NCBI RefSeq assembly: GCF_018476885.1
Contig: NZ_JAHCVJ010000006.1
Coordinates: forward strand, 124,001 to 188,000
Direction of reading: 5' to 3'
Length of the DNA: 64,000 bases
Source of the DNA: Geoanaerobacter pelophilus
GTDB lineage: Bacteria; Desulfobacterota; Desulfuromonadia; Geobacterales; DSM-12255
Shown: in pieces, positions 32,322-42,266 of the stretch
Numbering within the stretch: position 1 is the first letter of the stretch
How the letters are laid out: every line of letters starts with the position of its first letter
The notes under the pieces: model-generated
Seen by the model: the letters and a program-made list of their open reading frames with translations, nothing else
Databases searched by the model: none
What the model was told of the DNA's origin: nothing
Position numbers and translations under genes: made by a program

Positions 32322-33689
32322 TTATTCCTTCAGTGTTGACGGGGAGTTTGGTGTAGCAGCAGAATCTTCATCGGCGGCACGTTTCCCGAGGCTCTTCAGC
32401 CACGCCATCCGTTCCTTGATGCTCTTCTCGTAGCCCCTTTCGGTAGGCTCGTAGAACTTCCTCCCGCGCAGCTGGTCCGGCAGGTGCTCCTGAAAGGCAT
32501 ACCCTTCCTGAAAGTCGTGGGCGTACTGGTATCCCTGGTGATACCCCAGCTCTTTCATCAGTTTGGTCGGTGCGTTTCTGATATGAAACGGCACCGGCAG
32601 TGCCCCGCTGCGCCTTACCTCTGCCAGGGCCGCGTCTATACCGAGATACGAGGCATTCGACTTCGGCGCTGTTGCCAGGTAGGTGACTGCCTGACCGAGG
32701 ATGATCCGGCCTTCTGGCATGCCGACCAGCTGGAAGGCCTGCACGCTGGACATGGCGATCTGAAGAGCGCGCGGATCCGCATTGCCTATATCCTCGCTGG
32801 CAAGGATCACCATGCGCCGCAGAATGAACAACGGATCCTCGCCAGCCTCGATCATCCGCGCCAGCCAATAAAGGGCGGCATCCGGGTCACTGCCGCGCAT
32901 TGACTTGATGAACGCGGAGATGACGTTGTAGTGCTCTTCTCCCCCCTTGTCGTAGAGCAGGGCCTTCTTTTGCAGGGCCTCACGGGCGGTTTCCAGCGTT
33001 ACCTGGCCGTTCTTTGCCAGCCTGGCAGCGGTTTCCAGGGTATTCAGGGCAATGCGGGCATCGCCGCCCGACTGTTCGGCAATGAAGGCCAGGGCATTGT
33101 CGTCAGCGGCAACACCGGACGAGCCAAGGCCCCGTTCCAGGTCTGTCAGAGCTTGCCGGAGAATTGTCGCAATCTCGCTTTCGTTCAGCGGATTCAGGAC
33201 CAGGACCTTGCAGCGCGATAGCAGCGGGGCGATAACCTCAAATGACGGGTTCTCGGTGGTGGCGCCGATGATGGTGAAGATACCCCGCTCGACATAGGGC
33301 AGGAAGGCATCCTGCTGGGCCTTGTTGAAGCGGTGGATCTCGTCGACGAAGAGGATGGTGCGTTTTGCATGGTACTTCAGCTCATCTTCGGCTTCCTTGA
33401 GAACCTCGCGGATCTCCTTGACCCCGGTGAGGATCGCTGAAAAAAAGATGAAGTGGGCGCTGGTGGCATTGGCAATGACCCGGGCCAGGGTGGTCTTGCC
33501 TGACCCCGGAGGCCCCCAGAGGATCAGCGACGGCACCTGATCCGATTCGATCAGGCTCCTGAGCATCTTACCTGGCCCCAGCAGGTGCTCCTGTCCTACG
33601 TATTCGTCAAGGGCGCGCGGTCGCATCCGCTCGGCAAGCGGGGCATTCCTGCTAGCGTTATTGTCAGCGGCAGAGGAGAAGAGATCCAT
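32322..33689 (-). CDS. rarA: Replication-associated recombination protein A (MgsA/RarA AAA+ ATPase)
   Basis: A 455-residue AAA+ protein related to clamp-loader ATPases that acts at stalled replication forks. [16 protein letters not shown] holds Walker A at 59-67 and [13 protein letters not shown] Walker B at about 112-124; [13 protein letters not shown] is the sensor 1 region and the C-terminal RarA domain shows [21 protein letters not shown] and PNAP-type [21 protein letters not shown]. Length matches the family. It lies 14 bases after glgP in the same direction, so they may be cotranscribed. Confidence 0.93.
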   Translation of the reverse strand: MDLFSSAADNNASRNAPLAERMRPRALDEYVGQEHLLGPGKMLRSLIESDQVPSLILWGPPGSGKTTLARVIANATSAHFIFFSAILTGVKEIREVLKEAEDELKYHAKRTILFVDEIHRFNKAQQDAFLPYVERGIFTIIGATTENPSFEVIAPLLSRCKVLVLNPLNESEIATILRQALTDLERGLGSSGVAADDNALAFIAEQSGGDARIALNTLETAARLAKNGQVTLETAREALQKKALLYDKGGEEHYNVISAFIKSMRGSDPDAALYWLARMIEAGEDPLFILRRMVILASEDIGNADPRALQIAMSSVQAFQLVGMPEGRIILGQAVTYLATAPKSNASYLGIDAALAEVRRSGALPVPFHIRNAPTKLMKELGYHQGYQYAHDFQEGYAFQEHLPDQLRGRKFYEPTERGYEKSIKERMAWLKSLGKRAADEDSAATPNSPSTLKE

Positions 33690-33703
33690 TCAGAAAACAC
33701 CAT

Positions 33704-36238
33704 TCACGGGGTATGCCCCTTGTGATCCAGGCAGGCTCCCTCATGCAGACAGTGTTGTTCCGTTGCTTCCACTGCCAGGGTCTTCACGTCCCAGATCTCC
33801 TCGGCATATTCCGCGATGGTCCGGTCGCTGGAGAATTTCCCCATTCTGGCGGTATTGATGATGGACATCCTGGCCCATGCCTTCTTATCGCGATACAGCT
33901 CGCTCACCTTGTCCTGGCAGGCGATATATGAGTCATAATCAGCGAGCAGCATGTAATAATCCCCCTGGTTAAGGAGGTTGTCGGCGATCTGCTTGAACTG
34001 GTCTGGGTTGCCGGGGGAGAACGCCCCGCCGGAGATCATGTCGATGACTTTCTTCAATGCCGGGTTGCGCTGGTAGAACTCCCGTGGATTGTAACCCCTG
34101 GTGCGGAGCGCATGCACCTCCGGGGTGGTGAGTCCGAAAATGAACATGTTTTCGCGACCGATCTCTTCCATCATCTCGATGTTGGCGCCGTCCAGGGTGC
34201 CGATGGTCAGGGAGCCGTTCAGAGCAAACTTCATGTTGCCGGTGCCGGACGCCTCGGTCCCGGCAGTCGAAATCTGCTCCGAAAGATCGGAGGCCGGGAA
34301 GATCTTCTCGGCGAGCGATACGCCATAGTTGGCAAGAAACACGACCTTGAGCCGGTCACGGACATCGAGGTCGTTGTTGACGATATTTCCCACGCAGTTG
34401 ATCAGGTTGATGATCAGCTTGGCCATGAAGTAGGACGGGGCAGCCTTGCCGCTGAAGATGAAGGTGCGCGGCACCATGTCAATATCAGGGTCTTCCTTGA
34501 TTCGGTTATAGAGGGTAATAATGTGCAAGACATTGAGCAGTTGCCGCTTGTATTCATGAATCCGCTTTACCTGGCAGTCGAATAATGAATCGACATCGAC
34601 CTTGATGCAGTTGTGCCGGGCGATGTAGCTTGCCAGGCACGCCTTGTTGGCTTTTTTTACCTCTTGCCACCGGGCAACGAACTCATGGTCCTCGGCAAGC
34701 GGCACCAGTTGTTGCAGCTCGAAAAGTTCGGTGATCCAGGCTTCCCCCAGTTTTTCGCTGATCAGGTCGGACAGCAGGGGATTGGATTTCTTGAGCCAGC
34801 GCCGCTGGGTAATGCCGTTGGTCTTGTTGTTGAACCGTTCCGGATACATTGCAAAGAAATCCCGGAACAGGTCGGTCTTGAGTATTTCCGAGTGCAGGGC
34901 GGCAACGCCGTTCACCGAATGGCTGCCGACGATGCACAGGTGGGCCATCCTGACCTTGCGCTCCCAGCTCTCTTCGATCAACGACATCCTCTCAAGCTTG
35001 CCGTTGTCGCCAGGGAACTTTTGCCGCACCTCTTCGAGAAAGCGATTGTTGATTTCGTAGATTATCAGGAGATGCCTGGGGAGAATCTGCTCGAAAAACC
35101 AGATCGGCCATTTTTCCAGAGCCTCGGGGAGGATGGTGTGGTTGGTGTAGGCAAAGGTATGGGTGGTTATCTTCCAGGCGGCTTCCCATTCCAGGCCTTC
35201 AAGATCAATCAGCACCCGCATCAGTTCCGGGATGGCCAGGGCCGGATGGGTGTCGTTCAGCTGGATGGCAACCTTTTCCGGCAAAAGGTTCAGATCGGTA
35301 TGCATCTTCTTGAAGCGGTAGATGACATCATGGACCGTGGCCGAGGCCAGGAAATACTCCTGTTTGAAGCGGAGCTCTTTCCCCTCGATGACGTTATCGG
35401 CAGGGTAGAGCACCTTTGAGATGTTTTCCGAGAGCATCTTCTTTTCAACGGCCCGGATGTAGTTCCCTTCGTTGAAGAATTTCAGATCGAACTCACGGCT
35501 CGACTTGGCGCTCCAGAGCCGCATGGTATTGACGGTGGTGTTGCGGAATCCGGGGATCGGCGTGTCATAGGCCATGGCCATGACCTCTTCGGTGTCAACC
35601 CAGTTGTGCTCGGTCCGCCCCTCGCGGTTGGTTGTGGTAATCACCCGGCCGTAGAACTTGACCGGATGCAGATGTTCCTGGCGGTCCATCTCCCACGGGT
35701 TCCGGTAACGGAGCCAGTTGTCGGGCCGCTCAACCTGGGCGCCGTCAATAATCTTCTGGCGGAAGATGCCGTATTCATAGCGGATGCCATAACCGTATGC
35801 CGGTATGGACATTGTTGCCATGGAATCGAGAAAGCAGGCGGCCAGCCTGCCGAGGCCGCCGTTGCCCAGCCCGGCATCCTGCTCGTCATCGACGATGGTC
35901 TCGAAATTGTACCCCAGCAAGGTCATTGCTTCCTTGAACTCATCATACAGCCCGAGGTTGATCAGGCTGTTCTCCAGAGTTCGCCCCATGAGGAATTCCA
36001 TGGAGATATAATAAACCCGCTTCTGGTCGCTGTTGTAATAGGCCTGCTGGGTATCCAGCCACCGCTCGACCATCCGGTCCCGGACCGCATAGGCCAGGGC
36101 GTTGTAGATGTCGTATCTACTGGCTGAATACTTGTCCTTGCCCAGGGAGTACTCAAGATGTTCGAGGAATGATTTGATTGTCAGCATCATGCTGTCGAGT
36201 TCTGCTGATTCAACAGGTTCCTGCGGAAGTTGATCCAT
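33704..36238 (-). CDS. glgP: Glycogen/starch/alpha-glucan phosphorylase
   Basis: An 844-residue PLP enzyme that releases glucose 1-phosphate from glycogen. Clear marks are [59 protein letters not shown] and the PLP-lysine motif [28 protein letters not shown]. Length is normal (about 830). GAGG precedes the ATG by eight bases. It provides the glycolytic input that pfkA in this window then handles, though they are not in one operon. The last residues (about 830-844) are a short tail of uncertain use. Confidence 0.95.
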   Translation of the reverse strand: MDQLPQEPVESAELDSMMLTIKSFLEHLEYSLGKDKYSASRYDIYNALAYAVRDRMVERWLDTQQAYYNSDQKRVYYISMEFLMGRTLENSLINLGLYDEFKEAMTLLGYNFETIVDDEQDAGLGNGGLGRLAACFLDSMATMSIPAYGYGIRYEYGIFRQKIIDGAQVERPDNWLRYRNPWEMDRQEHLHPVKFYGRVITTTNREGRTEHNWVDTEEVMAMAYDTPIPGFRNTTVNTMRLWSAKSSREFDLKFFNEGNYIRAVEKKMLSENISKVLYPADNVIEGKELRFKQEYFLASATVHDVIYRFKKMHTDLNLLPEKVAIQLNDTHPALAIPELMRVLIDLEGLEWEAAWKITTHTFAYTNHTILPEALEKWPIWFFEQILPRHLLIIYEINNRFLEEVRQKFPGDNGKLERMSLIEESWERKVRMAHLCIVGSHSVNGVAALHSEILKTDLFRDFFAMYPERFNNKTNGITQRRWLKKSNPLLSDLISEKLGEAWITELFELQQLVPLAEDHEFVARWQEVKKANKACLASYIARHNCIKVDVDSLFDCQVKRIHEYKRQLLNVLHIITLYNRIKEDPDIDMVPRTFIFSGKAAPSYFMAKLIINLINCVGNIVNNDLDVRDRLKVVFLANYGVSLAEKIFPASDLSEQISTAGTEASGTGNMKFALNGSLTIGTLDGANIEMMEEIGRENMFIFGLTTPEVHALRTRGYNPREFYQRNPALKKVIDMISGGAFSPGNPDQFKQIADNLLNQGDYYMLLADYDSYIACQDKVSELYRDKKAWARMSIINTARMGKFSSDRTIAEYAEEIWDVKTLAVEATEQHCLHEGACLDHKGHTP

Positions 36239-36290
36239 GTAAAAACCTCGAAAAAGTGATTTACCGCCTGCTGGAAAAACCGGTGACTAC

Positions 36291-36318
36291 ATTATAGCCG
36301 CTGTCTCCGGAATTTCCA
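36291..36318 (-). promoter_or_regulatory. Possible glgP promoter
   Basis: On the minus strand a perfect TATAAT (36296-36291) is preceded at 16 bases by TGGAAA (36318-36313, four of six to consensus). It lies 53 bases upstream of the glgP start in the divergent glgP-nadK region. Confidence 0.45.
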
Positions 36319-36381
36319 TTGGACAGCTAAAATGAACTCTGTTATTACCTTTTGATAGTTTCCATTGTGCAGGAGCCAAGA

Positions 36382-37239
36382 ATGAAACGGGTTGCCATTA
36401 TTGCCAAGGTCCATGACCCCCGCTGTCAGGGGATAGCCGGCGAACTGATCGAGTGGCTGTCCGACCAGGGGGTCGAGCCGCTGGTTGAGGCGCATCTGGC
36501 CCACCATCTGCTGTATCCCAAGGGGATCGACTCAGCCCGCTTTCCTGAACTGGCTGACTTGGTAGTGGTCCTCGGCGGTGACGGCACCCTTATTTCCGCG
36601 GCCCGTTTGATCGGCGGCAGGGATATCCCGATCCTTGGGGTCAACCTCGGCAGCCTCGGTTTCATGACTGAAATCACAGTGCCTGAGCTTTACCCGATGC
36701 TTAGTGACTGCCTCCGGGGGGATTTCAACGTCTCCGAAAGGATGATGCTCGATTGCACTGTCGAGCGGAGCGGGGATGAAATCGCCCGTCATCAGGTGCT
36801 CAACGATGTGGTCATCAACAAAGGGGCGCTTGCCCGGATCGTAGATCTTGATACCAGGGTCAACAGCAACCATCTGACCACCTTCAAGGCCGACGGCCTG
36901 ATCATCTCGACTCCGACCGGCTCCACCGGCTACTCGCTTTCCGCAGGCGGACCGATCATTCATCCATCGCTGCACTGCATCGCCATAACGCCGATCTGCC
37001 CGCATACCCTTACCAACCGGCCGATCATCGTTGCCGAAGACTCCCTGATCAGCATCACGGTATCTTCCCTTGACGATGAGGACGTCTACCTGACCCTTGA
37101 TGGCCAGGTGGGGGTTGAGCTCAAGAGCGGCGACCTGATCCATGTCAGCCGCGCTCAACACTATTCGTGCCTGGTTATGTCCAATAAGCGCGACTTTTTT
37201 GAGGTGCTGCGGACCAAGCTCAAATGGGGCGAACGATGA
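36382..37239 (+). CDS. nadK: NAD kinase
   Basis: A 285-residue enzyme that phosphorylates NAD to NADP. The nucleotide motif LVVVLGGDGTLISAAR has GGDGT at 65-69, followed by NLGSLGFMTEIT and the second conserved block ISTPTGSTGYSLSAGGPIIHP. ATG 36382 follows AGGAG by six bases and matches family N-termini; an in-frame extension to 36352 is not needed. It is followed by an intergenic repeat and then recN, the usual nadK-recN order. Confidence 0.94.
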   Translation: MKRVAIIAKVHDPRCQGIAGELIEWLSDQGVEPLVEAHLAHHLLYPKGIDSARFPELADLVVVLGGDGTLISAARLIGGRDIPILGVNLGSLGFMTEITVPELYPMLSDCLRGDFNVSERMMLDCTVERSGDEIARHQVLNDVVINKGALARIVDLDTRVNSNHLTTFKADGLIISTPTGSTGYSLSAGGPIIHPSLHCIAITPICPHTLTNRPIIVAEDSLISITVSSLDDEDVYLTLDGQVGVELKSGDLIHVSRAQHYSCLVMSNKRDFFEVLRTKLKWGER

Positions 37240-37248
37240 TTCACGATG

Positions 37249-37349
37249 AAAAACGCCCATCTGTGGTGTTGCCTGCGTCGCTCGTTGCTGCGGCGTACCG
37301 ATGTACGCCTCACTCCTCGCTTCTTGGCGCCTTGCATCTGGGCATTTTT
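37249..37349. repeat. Intergenic palindromic repeat, copy 1
   Basis: A roughly 100-base element between nadK and recN. Its ends (AAAAACGCCCA at 37249-37259 and TGGGCATTTTT at 37339-37349) are near-inverted, and the centre is a perfect GGCGTAC-CGAT-GTACGCC hairpin (37292-37309). The right arm ends GCCTTGCATCTGG. It resembles copy 2 at 47250-47352 and shares the central theme with copy 3 near 63600, so it is likely a dispersed repeat, possibly also a terminator. Confidence 0.65.
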
Positions 37350-37386
37350 GATCGCGAATCTTTTTTGGGTGGCTTAAAATAAAAAT

Positions 37387-39057
37387 ATGCTGACCGACCT
37401 TAACATAAAAAATGTTGCCATCATCGACTCCCTGCATGTCTCGTTCGGACCGGGTCTCAATGTGCTGACCGGTGAGACCGGGGCCGGCAAGTCGATCATC
37501 ATCGACGCGGTCGAGCTGCTGCTCGGGGGGCGGGCGTCGGCTGACCTGATCCGCGCCGGGACCGATGAAGCAACGGTAGAAGCGGTGTTCGATCTCGCCG
37601 GAAGGCAGGATGCCGTTGCCATGCTTGCCGAGGCCGGCGTCGAGGCGGACGGGGAGCTGCTGGTGAAACGGGTTGTTGCCAGGAGCGGCAAAAACCGGGT
37701 GTTCATCGGCGGGAGCCTTGCTACGGCAGCGCTGCTTGGCGAGGTTTCCCGGAGGCTGATCAATATCTATGGCCAGCACGAATCGCAGACCCTGCTGCGG
37801 CCGGAAAACCATCTCCTGCTGCTGGACGGCTTTGCCGGGGCTGATACGCTGAGAACTGAGTTTGCCGGTCTGTACGCCGAATACCGCACGACTGCCGACC
37901 GGCTCAAAGTGCTGGAAGAGGGGGAGCGCGACCGGGAGCACCGGATCGACCTGCTGTCGTTTCAGCTGGACGAGATCGCAAAGGCATCTCTGAAGGGTGA
38001 CGAAGAGGAGGAGCTGGAGGCCGAGCGCCAGGTTCTGACCCATAGCGGCCGGCTCTTCAGCGCCAGCCAGGGGGGATACGAAACCGTGTATGCCGGTGAT
38101 GGTGCGCTGCTGGGGCAACTGCGCCGAGCCATCGCTGCCATTGCCGACGTCGAGCAGTTTGATACGACGCTGGCGCCGTTTCGCGAATCACTGGACGATG
38201 CCTATGCGCGGCTTGAGGACGTTGCCCTTGCCCTGCGCGACTATGCCGCCAGGATCGAGTCTGATCCGGACCGGCTGGCGCAGCTTGACGACCGGCTCGA
38301 CCTGATCAACCGCCTGAAACGGAAATATGGCGCAACCGTGGCCGAGGTCCTGGCCTATGGCGAGACGATCGAGCAGGAGCTGGCAATGCTCCGCAACTCG
38401 GCAGAGGCGCGGGGTGGCCTGGAGGAACGGCTTGCCAGTCTGGCTGCAGAGATGAACCGCATCGGCTCCAAGCTGACCGATGCCCGTCAGGCGGCATCTG
38501 ACCAGCTGGCCGGGGCGATGCAGCGCGAGCTAGCCGAACTCTCTATGCCCAATGCCATTTTCAAGGTTGCCATTGATACCGGCAGCGAGCCGAGGAACAC
38601 CGGCCTGGACCGGGTTGAGTTTCTCTTTTCCCCCAATCCCGGCGAACCGCCACGTGCGCTGGCCCGCGTTGCCTCTGGCGGCGAGCTGTCACGCCTGATG
38701 CTGGCGCTGAAACAGATTCACCCTGAGAGTGACGTGCCGACCCTGATCTTCGACGAGGTTGATACCGGCATCGGCGGCGCCACATCAGCCAAGGTCGGCA
38801 GAAAGCTCAAGCGCGTTGCCGATCAGCAGCAGGTGCTGTGCATCACCCATCTGCCGCAGGTGGCGGCATTTGCCGACAGTCATTATAGTGTTGAAAAACA
38901 TCAGGAAAATGAGCGCACCGTCACCAGGGTGGTGCTGCTGGAAGAGGAAGAGAAGGTGAATGAGGTGGCCCGCATGCTCGGCGGAGTCAAGATAACAGAG
39001 ACAACCAGGGAACATGCCCGGGAACTGATCAAGGAGGCCAAAGTCCATGCTGCGTAA
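37387..39057 (+). CDS. recN: DNA repair protein RecN
   Basis: A 556-residue SMC-like ATPase of double-strand break repair. Walker A is LTGETGAGKSIIIDAVELLLGGRAS at about 28-52; a long coiled coil fills the middle; the C-terminal half has the ABC signature ALARVASGGELSRLMLALK, Walker B TLIFDEVDTGIGG and the switch region VLCITHLPQVAAFADSHY. Length matches the family. Start ATG 37387 is read MLTDLNIKNVAIIDSLHVSF, a typical N-terminus. It overlaps the acetyltransferase gene by 11 bases. Confidence 0.95.
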   Translation: MLTDLNIKNVAIIDSLHVSFGPGLNVLTGETGAGKSIIIDAVELLLGGRASADLIRAGTDEATVEAVFDLAGRQDAVAMLAEAGVEADGELLVKRVVARSGKNRVFIGGSLATAALLGEVSRRLINIYGQHESQTLLRPENHLLLLDGFAGADTLRTEFAGLYAEYRTTADRLKVLEEGERDREHRIDLLSFQLDEIAKASLKGDEEEELEAERQVLTHSGRLFSASQGGYETVYAGDGALLGQLRRAIAAIADVEQFDTTLAPFRESLDDAYARLEDVALALRDYAARIESDPDRLAQLDDRLDLINRLKRKYGATVAEVLAYGETIEQELAMLRNSAEARGGLEERLASLAAEMNRIGSKLTDARQAASDQLAGAMQRELAELSMPNAIFKVAIDTGSEPRNTGLDRVEFLFSPNPGEPPRALARVASGGELSRLMLALKQIHPESDVPTLIFDEVDTGIGGATSAKVGRKLKRVADQQQVLCITHLPQVAAFADSHYSVEKHQENERTVTRVVLLEEEEKVNEVARMLGGVKITETTREHARELIKEAKVHAA

Positions 39058-39496
39058 GGCAATACTGACCGATATCAAGCCGATCCAGAAACTGCTGGCC
39101 CATTATGCCGGGAAAGGGGACATGCTGTCCCGCTCCCTGTCGGAATTATACGAATCGATGCGCGATTTCTATGTGGTCGAGGAGGATGGCGTGCTGCTCG
39201 GCGCTGCCGCGCTGCATGTCGTCTGGGATGATCTTGCCGAGGTGCGCTCAGTGGCCGTGGCTGAAGAGGCCGGCCGTAAAGGGGTCGGGACCCAGGTGGT
39301 CCAGGCATGCATCGATGAGGCGCGGGTGATCGGCCTGAAACGGGTTTTCTGTCTCACCTATAAACCGGATTTCTTCGCCAAGTTCGGCTTCCGGATCGTT
39401 GATAAATCCGAGCTGCCGCATAAAGTCTGGGGCGATTGCATCAAGTGCGCGAAGTTTCCGGATTGCGACGAAATTGCCATGATCATGGAGCTGTAG
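39047..39496 (+). CDS. GNAT N-acetyltransferase, short ArgA-like
   Basis: A 149-residue GNAT protein. EVRSVAVAEEAGRKGVGTQVVQACIDEAR is the acetyl-CoA motif A with the RxxGxG-type loop, and the C-terminus KVWGDCIKCAKFPDCDEIAMIMEL is typical of the short N-acetylglutamate synthases found in many non-enteric bacteria, where the kinase-like domain of E. coli ArgA is absent. It would make N-acetylglutamate, the first step of arginine synthesis; this is inferred. It overlaps recN by 11 bases. Confidence 0.75.
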   Translation: MLRKAILTDIKPIQKLLAHYAGKGDMLSRSLSELYESMRDFYVVEEDGVLLGAAALHVVWDDLAEVRSVAVAEEAGRKGVGTQVVQACIDEARVIGLKRVFCLTYKPDFFAKFGFRIVDKSELPHKVWGDCIKCAKFPDCDEIAMIMEL

Positions 39497-39500
39497 CTCC

Positions 39501-39523
39501 GCGGCCTGAATCCGTCAGGCCGC
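39501..39523 (+). terminator. Hairpin between convergent genes
   Basis: A perfect 9-bp stem GCGGCCTGA (39501-39509) and TCAGGCCGC (39515-39523) with a 5-base loop, directly after the acetyltransferase stop and before the convergent hemerythrin gene. Only two T follow, so it is a weak or bidirectional terminator. Confidence 0.5.
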
Positions 39524-39543
39524 TTGCCCATCCAGGGCGGACC

Positions 39544-39951
39544 TTAACAGAGGCCGCACTCGGCGAAATGGCCTGAATACTTCATGTCAGTGCCGAGAAT
39601 GTGGTTTTCCAGCCAGCCTTTGAGGAATTCCAGTATTTCGAGGGTGAACACAAACCCGGCTTTTTCCACCCGCGCTTTTAGATCAAGGGCCTTTATCGTG
39701 AATTGATCGTGTTCGAGCTTGTGGAGGGGATAGCCGGGGTAATCGAACTTCTGCATGTACTTCTCTTCTGTTTCAAAATGGCTTTTAGCATAGCTCACCA
39801 TGGCATCGATGATTTCTTTCTGCGCCTCGCGGCCTTTTTGCGCCATGTGGGCATCATGCAGCTTATTCAGCATGCCGATCAACGTCTTGTGCTGCTCATC
39901 GATCTCCCTGACCTTGACACTTAAGGTATCTGACCACTGAAAATATGACAT
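39544..39951 (-). CDS. Bacteriohemerythrin
   Basis: A 135-residue single-domain hemerythrin that binds O2 at a non-heme diiron site. Ligands are all visible: H21 in DEQHKTLI, H58 and E62 in [10 protein letters not shown]77 and H81 in HKLEHDQF, H117 and D122 in [16 protein letters not shown] 39951 follows AAGGAG by six bases and gives [12 protein letters not shown]; a longer in-frame extension upstream has no ribosome site. In microaerobic or anaerobic bacteria such proteins are thought to store or sense oxygen. Confidence 0.92.
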   Translation of the reverse strand: MSYFQWSDTLSVKVREIDEQHKTLIGMLNKLHDAHMAQKGREAQKEIIDAMVSYAKSHFETEEKYMQKFDYPGYPLHKLEHDQFTIKALDLKARVEKAGFVFTLEILEFLKGWLENHILGTDMKYSGHFAECGLC

Positions 39952-40419
39952 GCCCATCTCCTTCATGCGAACTTTCGGACCGTTCTGAACGGCGCCCAGG
40001 AATTGGCTTTCACGCCTCACGTCCTAATGAATGTAACGATTCCATAAATTACCCAAGAATACAAGTGCCAGTCTGGTCAATAAACTATTTAGTTTTGATT
40101 GTGGCGAAAAGTTTTATGTAAGTCACTGGCTTGATCAGGTAGCATTGGATCCGTCAACAATTGTTTCTGAAGCAAAAAACATTTATTCCCTTCCCCTGCC
40201 AAATTGTCCTGGTCTTATCAACGATTCGCTACATTTTAACTGCACCGTTAATTGCAAGATCGATCGGACGGTTACTCATTATCTATACAAGTAACTGGTC
40301 ATAATGATTGGCAATTTTGATGTAATTAAAAATGGCGCGATTAATGCCTATTATGATACAAGACTATTTTGGTCCCTTTAATCCAATTCAAGAGTTCAAA
40401 AGAAACGGAGGAATCAATC
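39952..40419. other. Intergenic region between hemerythrin and lipoprotein genes
   Basis: About 470 bases, AT-rich. I see no gene. Near 40326-40354 TTAAAA and TATTAT are 17 bases apart on the plus strand and could drive the downstream lipoprotein gene; promoters for the hemerythrin must also lie here. An ACGGAGGA ribosome site at about 40405-40412 precedes ATG 40420. Confidence 0.4.
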
Positions 40420-41388
40420 ATGAAAGCAAGACGACTAATAGTATCAGCAATGGTAGTAACCATGGCAGTCGCCGCAGCTGGTTGCGGCAGCAGCTCTTCC
40501 GGAGGCAGCGGCGTGGCTGGCACCAGTAAGGGGGTCATCACGGCGTTGGGGAGCATTTTCGTCAACGGCGTCGAGTATGCGACCACTTCGTCCAGTGTGA
40601 CTGTGGATAAGAGTTCGGGAACAGAGTCAGAGCTTAAGGTTGGGCGTGTTGTGACCGTCAAGGGCTCACAAAGCGATGACCTGCACGGTATCGCAACTAC
40701 CGTAGAGTACAAGGACAATCTTGAAGGCCCGGTTGATGTCACCCCGACTGCAGGGGCTACGCAGTTCCAGGCGTTTGGTCAGACCATTTCCGTCAACACA
40801 ACAGCCGCCACTGTTGCCGCAGGCAAGACAGTGTTCCAGGGGTTTACCGCTTTGACCGATCTGGCGGCAGGGTCCGTGGTTGAAGTGAGCGGGATGCCCG
40901 ATGCCAACGGAATAATCCAGGCGAGCTATATCGAAAAGAAGAGTTCGACACTGGCTACCAGCAGCATCGAGTTAAAGGGAGCGATCTCCACACTAAACAC
41001 CACGGCCAAGACATTCAAAATCAACGGCTTGACAGTGGATTACAGCGTCGCCTCGCTGAATGATCTGTCGAGCGGCATTGCAAACGGGCTTTATGTCGAG
41101 GTAAGCGGTAGTGGCGGAAATTACACGCTAGGCGCATCGCCTACGTTCAAAGCAACCAAGGTGGAGAACGACAAGGAAGACGCCAACGGCACAGAAGGTG
41201 CCAAGTTGTCCGTGGAGGGGTTTGTCACCGGCTTTACTCAGGGGAACAACACATTCAAGGTAAATGGACAAACGGTAAATACAGGGACACTTTCGCTGTC
41301 AGGGATAGACATGACGAAGAAGATAGAGGTCGAAGGAGTGTTAAGCAGCGGTGTTCTTATGGCATCCAGGATCAAAATGTCCAGCTGA
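40420..41388 (+). CDS. Putative lipoprotein with DUF5666-type repeats
   Basis: A 322-residue protein. The signal peptide (RRLIVSAMVVTMAVAAAGCGSS) ends in a lipobox AAGC. The mature part holds repeated beta-rich modules of about 70 residues: KGVITALGSIFVNGVEYATTSS, ... FQAFGQTISVNTTAATVAAG, ... LKGAISTLNTTAKTFKINGLTVDYS and a last VEGFVTGFTQGNNTFKVNGQTVN, each ending in VEVSG- or VEGVLS-type text. The pattern matches what I know as DUF5666; the function is unknown. It would sit on a membrane, facing the periplasm or the surface. Confidence 0.75.
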   Translation: MKARRLIVSAMVVTMAVAAAGCGSSSSGGSGVAGTSKGVITALGSIFVNGVEYATTSSSVTVDKSSGTESELKVGRVVTVKGSQSDDLHGIATTVEYKDNLEGPVDVTPTAGATQFQAFGQTISVNTTAATVAAGKTVFQGFTALTDLAAGSVVEVSGMPDANGIIQASYIEKKSSTLATSSIELKGAISTLNTTAKTFKINGLTVDYSVASLNDLSSGIANGLYVEVSGSGGNYTLGASPTFKATKVENDKEDANGTEGAKLSVEGFVTGFTQGNNTFKVNGQTVNTGTLSLSGIDMTKKIEVEGVLSSGVLMASRIKMSS

Positions 41389-41430
41389 TAGTAATTGATT
41401 AATTGGTTGAGTGACGTGTCATGCAGTAAC

Positions 41431-41454
41431 GATGGGGCCTTGCTTTGCCCCATC
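41431..41454 (+). terminator. Hairpin after lipoprotein gene
   Basis: GATGGGGC (41431-41438) and GCCCCATC (41447-41454) form an 8-bp stem with an 8-base loop, 43 bases after the stop. The following TTACAA has no long T run, so this is a moderate candidate. Confidence 0.5.
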
Positions 41455-41469
41455 TTACAACAAACATAA

Positions 41470-41542
41470 GCACGCAAATAAGGGGGCAGGCAAGGTGTCT
41501 GTCCCCCGTCTTTTCGGGCGCACGCAAATAAGGGGGCAGGCA
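41470..41542. repeat. Direct repeat pair (23 bp, 50-bp period)
   Basis: Two copies of a 23-base unit (key parts CACGCAAATAAG and GGGGGCAGGCA) lie at 41470-41492 and 41520-41542. Between them a GGGGGCAG..CTGTCCCCC hairpin, then GTCTTTT, can form. The GGGGACAG-type text is like dispersed repeats linked to REP-type transposases. The second copy adjoins the truncated attC-like site E. Confidence 0.6.
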
Positions 41543-41548
41543 CACGGG

Positions 41549-41591
41549 GCGGCAGTTTTTTGCCGCAACCGCTCTGCTGGCCTTGTTAGAT
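41549..41591 (-). repeat. Truncated attC-like site E
   Basis: On the minus strand it starts with ATCTAAC (41591-41585), a perfect RYYYAAC box, overlapping the stop codon of the preceding gene (41588-41586), as in many cassettes. A perfect stem TGCCGC..GCGGCA (41561-41566 with 41549-41554) follows. No matching GTTRRRY box is found; the site seems cut by the direct-repeat element at about 41543. Confidence 0.5.
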
Positions 41592-42170
41592 ATGATTTTT
41601 CTCGAATACCCACGCGGCTGAGAAAAAAATGAATAACCCTGAATAAGTCACACTGTTGCATATCCAATTCAATTTTTCAGGAGTCATCTTGCCTGTAAAT
41701 TCCCGCTTTTCCCATCGTCTACGTAAAACCTTAGTTTCATAACGCACCGTGAGGAAATACGTCACCAGTAACCAAAAGGCTGTCATGGACATTGATAGCT
41801 TCGGATATTTAATCCCTTCATAAACCCACGTTCCAAGGGCTAACAGAACATCTCCGACACCCCACGGGATGAAAAGTCCGACCCAACTGATCAATCCGAT
41901 CACGAATGGGAAGCCAAAACCCACGACTACTGTTGAAAGTAAGTTAGTGACCAGAGAGTCCCAAAATGCTGGCCCTTTTGGAACCGAAGCCAGTCGAACG
42001 TACAAAAGCCACTCAACAAGGATGATAAGGATGCTGCCGTAAAGAAATGCGAGGAAATTTACAATCAGAAGTAGGGGGCCGCCACCGTCTGCAAATGCTA
42101 CGGAGGGAATGAGCAGCAAGAGCGCAACAACTCTTGAAATTGATTTTATTTTATTTTTCATCAATTGCAT
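41586..42170 (-). CDS. Membrane protein of unknown function (integron cassette)
   Basis: A 194-residue protein with a hydrophobic N-terminus that reads like a signal peptide (ISRVVALLLLIPSVAFADGGG) and about four further hydrophobic segments (LIVNFLAFLYGSILIILVEWLLY, LLSTVVVGFGFPFVIGLISWVGLF, MTAFWLLVTYFLTV, SGLFIFFSAAWVF). The loop after the fourth is basic (KVLRRRWEKREF). No family recognised. It starts about ten bases after attC-like site C and ends inside site E, which is typical of a complete mobile cassette. Confidence 0.6.
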   Translation of the reverse strand: MQLMKNKIKSISRVVALLLLIPSVAFADGGGPLLLIVNFLAFLYGSILIILVEWLLYVRLASVPKGPAFWDSLVTNLLSTVVVGFGFPFVIGLISWVGLFIPWGVGDVLLALGTWVYEGIKYPKLSMSMTAFWLLVTYFLTVRYETKVLRRRWEKREFTGKMTPEKLNWICNSVTYSGLFIFFSAAWVFEKNHI

Positions 42171-42179
42171 TTCTTCATT

Positions 42180-42241
42180 ATCTAACGGTAGCGAGGCTGA
42201 CCGGGCGGTTTTTTTTGGCCCGGTCGTACCGATTGTTGGCT
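42180..42241 (-). repeat. attC-like site C (best copy)
   Basis: A 62-base site. On the minus strand it begins AGCCAACAATCGGTAC, has an 8-bp stem GACCGGGC (42225-42218) with GCCCGGTC (42206-42199) around an 11-base A-rich loop, and ends CTACCGTTAGAT (42186-42180), where GTTAGAT is a perfect GTTRRRY box. The left box AGCCAAC differs at one position from RYYYAAC. Extrahelical differences between the arms are present, as in true attC sites. A gene starts ten bases after the right box. Confidence 0.72.
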
Positions 42242-42266
42242 GCTTCTTCCCTTTTTCTGCTTGTCA

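Noticed and set aside
36532-38118. Long open frame on the minus strand across nadK and recN
   Set aside because: It is antisense to two clearly identified genes, crosses their intergenic repeat and shows no family motifs; high-GC shadow frame.
41470-41542. Direct repeats as a CRISPR array
   Set aside because: Only two copies, with a hairpin between them in place of a spacer, and no cas genes nearby.
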